Below are positions 5,655-12,518 of a stretch of DNA of 18,146 nucleotides, in pieces. Within the stretch, counting starts at the first letter, position 1. The number at the start of each line of letters is the position of its first letter. The position numbers and the translations under genes were made by a program. Source of the stretch: Candidatus Altarchaeales archaeon WOR_SM1_86-2 (GTDB lineage: Archaea > Altiarchaeota > Altiarchaeia > IMC4 > MCBC01). The notes under the pieces were generated by a model that did not search any database, had not been told where the DNA came from, and saw only the letters and a program-made list of their open reading frames with translations. The stretch lies in NCBI GenBank assembly GCA_001723855.1, contig MCBC01000120.1, positions 1 through 18,146 of the forward strand. The letters run 5' to 3'.

Positions 5655-5662
5655 TATATAAA
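5655..5662 (-). promoter_or_regulatory. TATA box for MC1
   Basis: TTTATATA on the minus strand, followed in the direction of transcription by site B and then by the MC1 start codon. Preceded by an A/T-rich stretch. The pairing with the operator repeats the arrangement at 4615-4658. Confidence 0.55.
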
Positions 5663-5683
5663 TAAAAAGACTATTTTGATTTC

Positions 5684-6790
5684 TTAGATCAATCCAAAGA
5701 CCATTGCTGTTCCCAGACCAATCAGGATCAAACCCGCCGCCCAGTGAAGGTTCTTCAGATTTCTTTCCCTCCAGCCGCCCATGTCCTCAACGGTTTTGAA
5801 GCCAAAGTAAGTGATCAATGTTATTGCGATCATCGGTGAAATGAATATGCACATGTAAATCAATAAGTAGGGAATGGCGGAAAGCAATTCAATGGCGGAG
5901 AGCAGGCCGTTTACCACAAAGTAGGGACCAGCGGTGCATGGTGTCAGGAAGAAACTAACAGCCAGTCCAACCACGAATGCGCCTTTTGTTGAAATCACCC
6001 CCTTAATCAAGCCCTTCATTTTAGGGCGCCACCTTTCTGGGACCTCCATTATAAAACCTCCGCTGCCATACCATATTGCATCCTTAATGTTCAGCAAACC
6101 AAGAACTATTGCTAACACTCCCAGTAGTTGGTAAAACCAGACGCTTCCCGAACCGCCAAATAATGCCAGAAATTTGAATCCATAAATTATCAGCAAACCA
6201 AATATAAAATACATCAAGAAGATTGCAGCGCTGAACGCTAATCCCGCCCTGAGCGCTTTTCTTTTTTCTTTTGGAAATCTTGTTAAAATAGCTGTCATCA
6301 AAATTATTAAAACTGCCAACTCGCAGGGATTTACCGCATCAACTAAAGCCAAACCAGCAACATAGAGCAGTGAAACTCCTTCTTCTTCACATTCTTCACA
6401 CAGGGGGCACTTAGTACAGTTAATTTCAATACATTTCTGGATCTCGTATTCAAGATTTTCAATTATTGGAGCATCACCTAAAAAATATTTATCTCCAATA
6501 AAAACGATGGGTATATAACCCCTCTCATTGCCTGGAACGCTGTAATTACTATACAATTTGCCGATTAATTTGGAGTTATCTGCTATTTCAAATCTATGAA
6601 CTTCTAACGGGTATTCTTTTTCCAGATCCTTGATATAAGAATCTGCTTTTGCACAATGAACACATCCCTTGGAATGGAAAAAGTATATGCAAACATTATT
6701 GTCATCTGGTTTTTCTGCAGATCCATTACTCGCTGCTGCTACTTGAAAGAATATCATTAATGCGATCACGAAGATTGGTAATCGTTTCAT
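5684..6790 (-). CDS. Thioredoxin-CcdA (DsbD-like) membrane thiol-disulfide relay protein
   Basis: This 368-residue protein has a signal sequence (residues 1-20), then a thioredoxin-fold domain with active site CVHC (43-46) and a cis-Pro segment near 94 (YIPIVF). A Cys-rich linker follows with C120, C125, C128, C131 and C134. The membrane domain is of the CcdA/DsbD type, with the redox Cys pair in NPC (154-156) and TPC (283-285). The family moves electrons across the membrane between cytoplasmic thioredoxin and extracytoplasmic thiols. The CxxCxxCxxC linker is unusual and could hold a metal or Fe-S cluster or act as a disulfide hub. The gene lies 43 bases downstream of a second protein of the same type and appears co-transcribed with it. 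Confidence 0.85.
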   Translation of the reverse strand: MKRLPIFVIALMIFFQVAAASNGSAEKPDDNNVCIYFFHSKGCVHCAKADSYIKDLEKEYPLEVHRFEIADNSKLIGKLYSNYSVPGNERGYIPIVFIGDKYFLGDAPIIENLEYEIQKCIEINCTKCPLCEECEEEGVSLLYVAGLALVDAVNPCELAVLIILMTAILTRFPKEKRKALRAGLAFSAAIFLMYFIFGLLIIYGFKFLALFGGSGSVWFYQLLGVLAIVLGLLNIKDAIWYGSGGFIMEVPERWRPKMKGLIKGVISTKGAFVVGLAVSFFLTPCTAGPYFVVNGLLSAIELLSAIPYLLIYMCIFISPMIAITLITYFGFKTVEDMGGWRERNLKNLHWAAGLILIGLGTAMVFGLI

Positions 6791-6833
6791 TTTCTTTTTA
6801 ATTTTTATTTTAAAATTTTATGGTCAATAAATA

Positions 6834-8699
6834 CTATATCATTCCGCTCAAAAGCACAACACCCACAATAATTATCGCGATTCCTGCAATTAAATGCATC
6901 CTCCTTATATTTCTTTCTTTCCACGATTCTACTTCTTTGGCACTCTTCACACCCCTGTAAATCAAAACCAGGATTAAGAGCATCGGCAGTACAAAGATGA
7001 AGTTATATAGAATGAGCAGCATGATCCCCTGTAAATACGTTACGCCTGTTGTCGAGAGCATTCCAATGATTGCCGCATAAATTGTTCCGACGCATGGGGT
7101 TAAAAATAAACTGACCACCAATCCTGCAATAAACGCCCCGTGAATGCTTGTCACACCTCCAATAATCCTTTTCATCCTTGGACGCCATGATAAAGGAACC
7201 TCCATTGCAAACCCGCCGGCATGCGGCTTAATATAATCTTTAATATTCAATATCCCCAGTATTATTGCCACCACCCCAACAACCCTCTTAAACATTACGC
7301 TTGCCCCGGATGATGCTAACCATTCTTTCAGCACAGTAAATAATCCTAACCCTGTTAACAGATAAACGATGTAGATAGCGGCGATAAATGATAAGCCAAG
7401 GTAAAGCATCTTTTTTGGATCGTGAAATTTTGAAATCGCTACGGTGATAAGAATGATCATAACCGCAAGAGCACAGACATTCACCGCATCTCCAAGGGCG
7501 CCAAGGACAATCATCGCAATTATAATCGTGAGTGCTTTATCTTCTTTTTCTTTCTCTACAATCAGGTATGTACATCCGGTTCCGCTTAAATCCGTTATAA
7601 CTTTCCTTGCATCCCCCATATTTTCACTTGTGTAATATGAATCATTTATTATCATTATTGGGAAGCGAGCGAGGTCTGGAATATCGTATGCGCTCTTGTA
7701 CTTTGTGAACAGAGCGGCGTCTTCCGGATTTGTCATTATGAATGCGTGAATATCTAAATTATATGTCTCATTCATTTCCTCCAGGAAAAAGTCCATTTCT
7801 GTGCAGTGCTCGCAGGTTTCTGTGAAGAAAAACACACAGATTTCATTACTTAATACGGTTACATTTCTGGTTGGTGGGGTTATATTAGTTGTGGTGTTTG
7901 AAATGATGTTGGATTCCGTGATGTTCGGTTCAGTGATGTTAGATTCCGTAATATTTGGAGAAGAAATATTTACAAGAAAATCTGAAATATTTCTCAGCCA
8001 CCCTTTTCCCACATCGCCCCATCCTATCGAAACAGCATCTGGAACTCTCTTGTCTGTTGCTTGAGCGAAAATTACAAACTTTGAATTTTCTTTATTATTA
8101 AGTTTCTTGATGGGATATGTAAAATTTACATTATAACCATCCTCTAAATAGAAATCCTCAGAAATATAATCTCTCGCGACATTCATAAAATCAGGAAACT
8201 TACTGCTCTCATAAACATGATCTTCAACAACCACAAGGTACAATTTTAGGTCCTTTTCCCCTCCCGAATTTTTTATCAGAATGTTGAATTTTAAATCCCC
8301 GTCTATAAACGCATTGGCATTAATTTTAATGTCGCCCTCCTTTCTTAGTTCCTTTTCAATAACGGGTTTGAACTTTTTATAGTTCTCATCAATACTCTCG
8401 CTTCCCCCACAGATTTCATTCTCGCCGTTAAAGAATGTATAAAGGTAGTAACCGCATAAACCATAGCCGCCGTAGAAATCCCGCCTTTCATTTGTTTTTT
8501 TATTCTCAAGTGAATCACGGAGGTGATATTCAAGGAGTATAACATCATCATATTCCCTCTCAAGTTCTTCAAGTGCCCCGTCAGCAGCTTGGCATATTGG
8601 ACATACATCCCTTGTAAAGGTCTCAACGAGCACACTCTCCGCCATGACAGTATTTCCAACAATTATGAATACTAAAATTAGTGTTAATTTGAGTTTCAT
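6834..8699 (-). CDS. Double-thioredoxin CcdA (DsbD-like) membrane protein with glycosylatable linker
   Basis: I place the start at ATG 8699 (621 residues), which gives a standard signal peptide (MKLKLTLILVFIIVGNTVMA) and leaves the operator upstream. A start at 8774 would put the operator inside the gene. Order of parts: thioredoxin-like domain 1 with CPIC at 33-36; a beta-rich extracytoplasmic region; a Ser/Thr/Asn linker of repeated N-I-T sequons; thioredoxin domain 2 with CEHC; then a CcdA/DsbD-type membrane domain. In that domain the second Cys motif is intact (TPC), but the first reads NVC instead of NPC. The second half is clearly homologous to the protein at 5684-6790. It probably passes reducing equivalents to surface thiols. 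It is the first gene after operator site C. Confidence 0.82.
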   Translation of the reverse strand: MKLKLTLILVFIIVGNTVMAESVLVETFTRDVCPICQAADGALEELEREYDDVILLEYHLRDSLENKKTNERRDFYGGYGLCGYYLYTFFNGENEICGGSESIDENYKKFKPVIEKELRKEGDIKINANAFIDGDLKFNILIKNSGGEKDLKLYLVVVEDHVYESSKFPDFMNVARDYISEDFYLEDGYNVNFTYPIKKLNNKENSKFVIFAQATDKRVPDAVSIGWGDVGKGWLRNISDFLVNISSPNITESNITEPNITESNIISNTTTNITPPTRNVTVLSNEICVFFFTETCEHCTEMDFFLEEMNETYNLDIHAFIMTNPEDAALFTKYKSAYDIPDLARFPIMIINDSYYTSENMGDARKVITDLSGTGCTYLIVEKEKEDKALTIIIAMIVLGALGDAVNVCALAVMIILITVAISKFHDPKKMLYLGLSFIAAIYIVYLLTGLGLFTVLKEWLASSGASVMFKRVVGVVAIILGILNIKDYIKPHAGGFAMEVPLSWRPRMKRIIGGVTSIHGAFIAGLVVSLFLTPCVGTIYAAIIGMLSTTGVTYLQGIMLLILYNFIFVLPMLLILVLIYRGVKSAKEVESWKERNIRRMHLIAGIAIIIVGVVLLSGMI

Positions 8700-8715
8700 C
8701 TTATCATTGATTTTT

Positions 8716-8727
8716 GCACTTATGTTC
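8716..8727. promoter_or_regulatory. Operator-like palindrome, site C (GCACTTATGTTC)
   Basis: One base different from sites A and B, in the right half. The flanks (TTTT before, TTAATTATAT after) are the same. It lies 16 bases upstream of the preferred ATG at 8699, with A/T-rich TATA-like sequence at about 8743-8760 further upstream. Confidence 0.65.
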
Positions 8728-8841
8728 TTAATTATATGTGAATTTAAAAATAAAAATAAAATTTCCATATCCAAATATCCAAATATCCAAATTACAATGA
8801 ATAATTGAATTCACAAACTAAATTTAAACACCAAAGTAGAA

Positions 8842-9165
8842 CTAAACTCTTCCCGCAACTTCCTTTAGATTTTTTATCAATTCAAAGATTTTTTCATCAC
8901 GAACGCTGTAATAGTAGCAATATTTTTCCCTGTTCCCAACCCTTTTTTTAAATTTAGATATAACCGGCTCCTTTAGAGGACCCTTCCTGAATTTGAGTAT
9001 GCCTGCCTCTCTTAAAATCTTCAAATGCTGCGAAACCGTTGGCTGGGACTTACCGGTTATTGGAATGATCTCATAGACGCATTTCTCTTTGCCTTTTAAA
9101 AACTCCACTATCGTAATCCTTGTTTCATCTGCCAATGCCTTTAAGATTTTAACTTCGTTTTCCAT
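8842..9165 (-). CDS. ArsR/SmtB-family winged-helix regulator
   Basis: The 107-residue protein has the ArsR plan: KILKALADETRITIVEFL at the N-terminus, then KGKEKCVYEI, then a recognition helix in TGKSQPTVSQHLKILREAGIL, then a wing. The wing is longer than usual, with an insertion of about 15 basic residues before KYCYYYSVRD. Only two Cys are visible (in KCVYE and KYCYY), so the classical CxC arsenic site is absent; a redox- or metal-responsive pair is possible. I chose ATG at 9165; a GTG lies directly before it. A palindrome (site D) sits 53 bases upstream of the start, and three more copies precede neighbouring runs, so this protein is the natural candidate for autoregulation and control of the cluster. 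Confidence 0.88.
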   Translation of the reverse strand: MENEVKILKALADETRITIVEFLKGKEKCVYEIIPITGKSQPTVSQHLKILREAGILKFRKGPLKEPVISKFKKRVGNREKYCYYYSVRDEKIFELIKNLKEVAGRV

Positions 9166-9218
9166 CACTAACCAATGCGGTTATTATAACCTGGCGGTAA
9201 TTAATTTTTTTATTATTT

Positions 9219-9230
9219 GCACCTATGTGC
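9219..9230. promoter_or_regulatory. Operator-like palindrome, site D (GCACCTATGTGC)
   Basis: Both half-sites (GCAC/GTGC) are intact and only one spacer base differs from sites A and B. It lies in the 103-base gap between arsR (minus) and the propeller gene (plus), so a single bound dimer could control both directions. A/T-rich TATA-like stretches flank it on each side. Confidence 0.7.
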
Positions 9231-9268
9231 TTAATAATATTAATTAAAATAAAATAATAATCGGAAAA

Positions 9269-10774
9269 ATGAAAACCAAAACTAAATTAAATGTCAAAAA
9301 AATTTTGGATAACAAAACATTTCAGATTATAAATAATATTGCGGCAGGGAAGATTTTAATTGCTGCGGTTATATGTTTTGTTTTTGTTGGAAATGCAGGG
9401 GCAGGGGATTGGCCAATGTTCCGCCATGATTCGTGGCATACCGGCGAGACATCTGATGTTATTAAAAATCCTAAAGATTTGGAATTGGAATGGAAATTTA
9501 AGACCGGAGATCTTGTATATTCATCACCTGCGGTCTCCGGGAATTATGTTTATGTTGGCTCTAATGATAACTACATTTACTGCCTTGATAAAAATACAGG
9601 GGAATTGAAGTGGAAATTTAAGACCGGATCTTATGTGAAATCATCACCTGCGGTCTCCGGAGATTATGTTTATGTTGGCTCTATAGACAGTTATGTTTAT
9701 TGTTTAAATAAGGATACAGGGGAATTGGAGTGGAAATTTAAGACCAGTGGGTTCAATGTGTGGTCATCGCCCGCGGTCTCCGGAGATTATGTTTATGTTG
9801 GTTCCGGGGAGGGTTATTTTTATTGTTTAAGTAAGGATACAGGGGAATTGGAGTGGAAATTTAAGACCGGGGACAGGGTGTGGTCATCGCCCGCGGTCTC
9901 CGGAGATTATGTTTATGTTGGTTTTGGCTATTTTAGTGCTCAACGACAACTATATTCTAAAGGCTCCATTCACTGCATTGATAAAAATACCGGGGAGTCG
10001 AAATGGGAACTTGAGACCAGATTTGATGTGCAGTCATCACCCGCGGTCTCTGGGAATTATGTTTACATCGGCGTTCATATGTCATATTATCTCGCTCATG
10101 AGGCTTGGAAAACTGATGATTACATTCAATGCCTTGATAAAGATACAGGGGAATTGAAGTGGAAATTTAAAACTGGCGGCAATGTTCGTTCATCGCCCGC
10201 GGTCTCCGGAGATTATGTTTATGTTGGCTCCGGAGATAATTACGTTTACTGCCTTAATAAGAACACGGGGGAACTGGAATGGAAATTTAAAACTGATGGT
10301 GCGGTGGACTCATCCCCGGCAGTCTCAGAGAATTATGTTTATGTTGGCTCTGATGATGGTTATGTTTACGCATTCACTACTTTAAAATCCGTAGGTTCAC
10401 CATGCTCTGACGACCCGGAATGCAAAACCAAGAACTGCTTTAAAGGGGTATGCAGTGATGAAGGATACTGCGATGCGGATTCGGACTGCTCTTCCGGTCA
10501 GTACTGCTCCGGTAATAAGTGTGAAACTTTAAAATCCGTAGGTTCACCATGCTCTGACGACCCGGAATGCGAAACCAAGAACTGCTTTAAAGGGGTATGC
10601 AGTGATGAAGGATACTGCGATGCGGATTCGGACTGCTCTTCCGGTCAGTACTGTTCCGGTAATAAGTGCGAAATTAAGAAGGGCATTGAAATACCCCGGT
10701 TTTTCATTCCAGGTTTAGTCATCTCCTTAATATTTTTAATTTTAGTTTATTTTGTGATAAAAAGGAGAAAGTAG
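9269..10774 (+). CDS. Surface-anchored seven-blade PQQ-type beta-propeller with duplicated 8-Cys module
   Basis: The 501-residue protein has a long basic N-region and signal segment (about 27-45, ending AGAG), then seven copies of a roughly 40-residue repeat of the form SSPAVSGDYVYVGS...YCLNKDTGELEWKFKT, which is the PQQ-enzyme or outer-membrane-assembly-like propeller. Blades four and five carry longer inserts. No dehydrogenase signature is visible, so a binding or scaffolding role is more likely than catalysis. Residues from about 371 to 468 are two tandem Cys-rich modules (8 Cys each), followed by a C-terminal transmembrane anchor and RRK. The protein should face outside the cell. It shares an intergenic operator with arsR and may be a client of the thiol relay proteins next door. 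Confidence 0.87.
   Translation: MKTKTKLNVKKILDNKTFQIINNIAAGKILIAAVICFVFVGNAGAGDWPMFRHDSWHTGETSDVIKNPKDLELEWKFKTGDLVYSSPAVSGNYVYVGSNDNYIYCLDKNTGELKWKFKTGSYVKSSPAVSGDYVYVGSIDSYVYCLNKDTGELEWKFKTSGFNVWSSPAVSGDYVYVGSGEGYFYCLSKDTGELEWKFKTGDRVWSSPAVSGDYVYVGFGYFSAQRQLYSKGSIHCIDKNTGESKWELETRFDVQSSPAVSGNYVYIGVHMSYYLAHEAWKTDDYIQCLDKDTGELKWKFKTGGNVRSSPAVSGDYVYVGSGDNYVYCLNKNTGELEWKFKTDGAVDSSPAVSENYVYVGSDDGYVYAFTTLKSVGSPCSDDPECKTKNCFKGVCSDEGYCDADSDCSSGQYCSGNKCETLKSVGSPCSDDPECETKNCFKGVCSDEGYCDADSDCSSGQYCSGNKCEIKKGIEIPRFFIPGLVISLIFLILVYFVIKRRK
10381..10527 (+). repeat. Tandem 147-bp repeat, unit 1 (8-Cys module)
   Basis: Unit 1 of an in-frame tandem duplication; the period is 147 bases (49 codons). It differs from unit 2 at about three positions, one of which changes Lys to Glu. 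It encodes the first Cys-rich module of the propeller protein. Confidence 0.9.
10528..10674 (+). repeat. Tandem 147-bp repeat, unit 2 (8-Cys module)
   Basis: Second unit of the tandem duplication, nearly identical to unit 1 at the DNA level and therefore recent. It ends at the linker before the transmembrane anchor. Confidence 0.9.
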
Positions 10775-10803
10775 ATTTGCCTCTGCACTATAAAAACATG
10801 GAA

Positions 10804-11127
10804 TCAATCATCTTTTACAACAAAACTCCCTCCCTTTATCTCAATCGCCTTCCCATTTATCAAAGCATCAACAACCTTCTTTCTCCCTGATTTCAAATCT
10901 CTCCACAGCGTCTTCCTGGACACATTCACTCGTTTTGCTGCTTCCTCATGTTCCAAACCCTCAAAATCAACCAATCTAATCGCTTCAAGTTCCTCCACGC
11001 TAAGCCTTACTGCCTCCAGATCCACTAAAGGGATCCCTCTTGGCTTAAAATAATCTACATCCGGAATTCCTGAAACATTCCTCAGGCATCTTGGTCTCCC
11101 CCTCCCGCATCTTTTTCTATGCTTCAT
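10804..11127 (-). CDS. UPF0251 (DUF134) helix-turn-helix regulator
   Basis: The 107-residue protein has the DUF134 signature: [22 protein letters not shown] at the start, then [46 protein letters not shown], a sigma-70-region-4-like HTH. The family is predicted to bind DNA and is common next to NifX-like genes and MinD-type ATPases in anaerobes. It is convergent with the propeller gene (29-base gap) and sits downstream of the MinD-ferredoxin ATPase on the same strand. A TATA-like ATATAAT about 20 bases upstream suggests its own leaderless promoter. Confidence 0.9.
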   Translation of the reverse strand: MKHRKRCGRGRPRCLRNVSGIPDVDYFKPRGIPLVDLEAVRLSVEELEAIRLVDFEGLEHEEAAKRVNVSRKTLWRDLKSGRKKVVDALINGKAIEIKGGSFVVKDD

Positions 11128-11166
11128 TTTTTATTGTAATACAGATTATATGCTTATTAAGTGCAT

Positions 11167-11196
11167 TAGGGGTTGGAACGAAGTGGAAAACCCCTA
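11167..11196 (-). terminator. Stem-loop after the MinD-ferredoxin ATPase gene
   Basis: TAGGGGTT (11167-11174) and AACCCCTA (11189-11196) form a perfect 8-bp stem with a 14-base loop, 15 bases downstream of the ATPase stop. There is no strong T-run after it on the minus strand, so it may be a processing or attenuation hairpin more than an intrinsic terminator. Confidence 0.4.
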
Positions 11197-11211
11197 CATT
11201 CGCTATGATGA

Positions 11212-12078
11212 TCAACCTTTCAGAAGGTTGTTTTTTATATTTTCCCATATATTTTTTATCTCATTTGAAACCCTTCCACTTGAAAATTCAACAACCGGCT
11301 TTTCGGCAATCATTGCCTTCGTAACCGCGGGATCGAAAGGGATTTCTCCTGCAATTGAAATTTCCTCTTTCCCGCAGAAATTCTTTATTTTATTAGTATT
11401 TTCTAAATTAATATTATATTTATTAATGCAGACAACTGTCTTCACACCAAAATGCTTTGCCACGGATAAGATTCTCTTCAAATCGTGGATTCCAGACATC
11501 GTTGGTTCCGTAACAATTAATGCTAAATCAACACCCGAAAGTGATGCTATCACGGGACAGCCGATACCCGGGGAGCCGTCAATGATAATTAAATCCTTTC
11601 CGTTATTTTCCGCAACCGTTTTTGCATTCTCCTTCACCACAGTAACCAATTTCCCGGATGCTTCCTCGGCGATATTTAATTTTGCGTGTGACATCAGCCC
11701 GTATCTGGTTTCTGATATGTAAGCGTGACCGGAAATTTTTTCTTTAAGTTGAATCGCTTCTTCGGGACAGATAAAAACACACGCTCCACAGCCCTCACAT
11801 CTTATGTCATCTATTTCAAAATTTTGATTTACTGCATCGAACCTGCAAACACTTTCACACTTGCCGCATTCTATGCATTTTGAATCATCCTTTATCGCTA
11901 CTTTTGAGCCGTGAAATTCCTGAGTTTCCTTAATCTCCGGTTTCAGGATTAGATGCAGATCTGGTGCATCAACATCACAGTCCGCGATTACTGCATTTTC
12001 TGCTAATGCTGCGAATGACGCAACAATCGTTGTTTTTCCTGTTCCTCCTTTGCCGCTTATTACAACTATTTGTTTCAT
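11212..12078 (-). CDS. MinD-superfamily P-loop ATPase with inserted 2x[4Fe-4S] ferredoxin domain
   Basis: This 288-residue protein starts with QIVVISGKGGTGKTT, the deviant Walker A of ParA/MinD/Mrp ATPases. A ferredoxin-like insert at about 60-110 has two cluster motifs (CIECGKCESVC; CEGCGACVFICP). Then come the switch motif IIIDGSPGIGCPV and the adenine-loop region (VCINKYNIN). This is COG1149. Proteins of this kind are thought to handle Fe-S or other metal clusters together with NifX-like partners. I chose the internal ATG at 12078 because it overlaps the TrmO stop as ATGA; an upstream in-frame ATG at 12102 lies within trmO. Such ATPases usually come as a pair, but only one is visible here. 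Confidence 0.88.
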   Translation of the reverse strand: MKQIVVISGKGGTGKTTIVASFAALAENAVIADCDVDAPDLHLILKPEIKETQEFHGSKVAIKDDSKCIECGKCESVCRFDAVNQNFEIDDIRCEGCGACVFICPEEAIQLKEKISGHAYISETRYGLMSHAKLNIAEEASGKLVTVVKENAKTVAENNGKDLIIIDGSPGIGCPVIASLSGVDLALIVTEPTMSGIHDLKRILSVAKHFGVKTVVCINKYNINLENTNKIKNFCGKEEISIAGEIPFDPAVTKAMIAEKPVVEFSSGRVSNEIKNIWENIKNNLLKG

Positions 12079-12518
12079 TTTCTTAATTTTTCTTTTAGCC
12101 ATCCAATTTTCACTCCCTCTCTTTGGTCGAATTCTGGAACATAAGGTTTTATATCAAGAAGGGGTGTGCCGTCTATTACATCAATTCCCCTGACTTTAAG
12201 CACGTTTTTTCTTATCTCTATTAATCCAACAATAGAAAGTCCAATCGGATTTGGCCTTCCCGGGGCCCTTGTGGCGAATACCCCCCTCGGTTCATTATCT
12301 AGAAATGGTTTAACGCTAAGTTCATAGCCATCGGATTCATGGAATATATACAGAATTATGATGTGGGAGAAGCCTTTCAAGTCTTTAAGACCGGGTGCGT
12401 ATTCCTCAAAGACCTCGATCTCTCCTTCTTCATCTGATCTTGACGCCTGAATTGGCACTTCCTCTTTGGCTTTATATGGGGAATGAATCACCCCGATTGG
12501 CTTTAATTCCGTTTTCAT
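12075..12518 (-). CDS. trmO: TrmO/TsaA-type SAM-dependent tRNA methyltransferase
   Basis: The 147-residue protein opens with LKPIGVIHSPYKAKEEVPIQ, followed by the central FHESDGYELSV and the family hallmark FATRAPGRPNPIGLSIVGL. It ends in LDIKPYVPEFD. TrmO (VirR/YaeB/TsaA beta-barrel family) methylates N6 of t6A37 in tRNAs that read ACY codons. Some archaeal single-domain relatives may have other substrates, so the exact reaction is inferred. Both ends overlap neighbours by ATGA, so translation is probably coupled to the radical SAM gene before it and the ATPase gene after it. Confidence 0.88.
   Translation of the reverse strand: MKTELKPIGVIHSPYKAKEEVPIQASRSDEEGEIEVFEEYAPGLKDLKGFSHIIILYIFHESDGYELSVKPFLDNEPRGVFATRAPGRPNPIGLSIVGLIEIRKNVLKVRGIDVIDGTPLLDIKPYVPEFDQREGVKIGWLKEKLRK

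Noticed and set aside
8700..8774. N-terminal extension of the double-thioredoxin protein from an ATG at 8774
   Set aside because: It would place the operator and promoter inside the coding region and push a perfect signal peptide inward by 25 residues. ATG 8699 fits better.
9500..10370. Regular DNA repeats resembling a repeat array such as CRISPR
   Set aside because: The repeats are in frame and encode propeller blades of about 40 residues; spacers are not unique non-coding sequence.
11151..11164. Further operator copy before the DUF134 gene (TGCTTATTAAGTGC)
   Set aside because: The half-sites are separated by a longer spacer and only one half matches; too weak to group with sites A to D.
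12079..12102. Upstream start for the MinD-ferredoxin ATPase at 12102
   Set aside because: It lies inside trmO. The ATG at 12078 gives the ATGA overlap seen also at the previous junction and puts the Walker A motif at the usual distance from the start.
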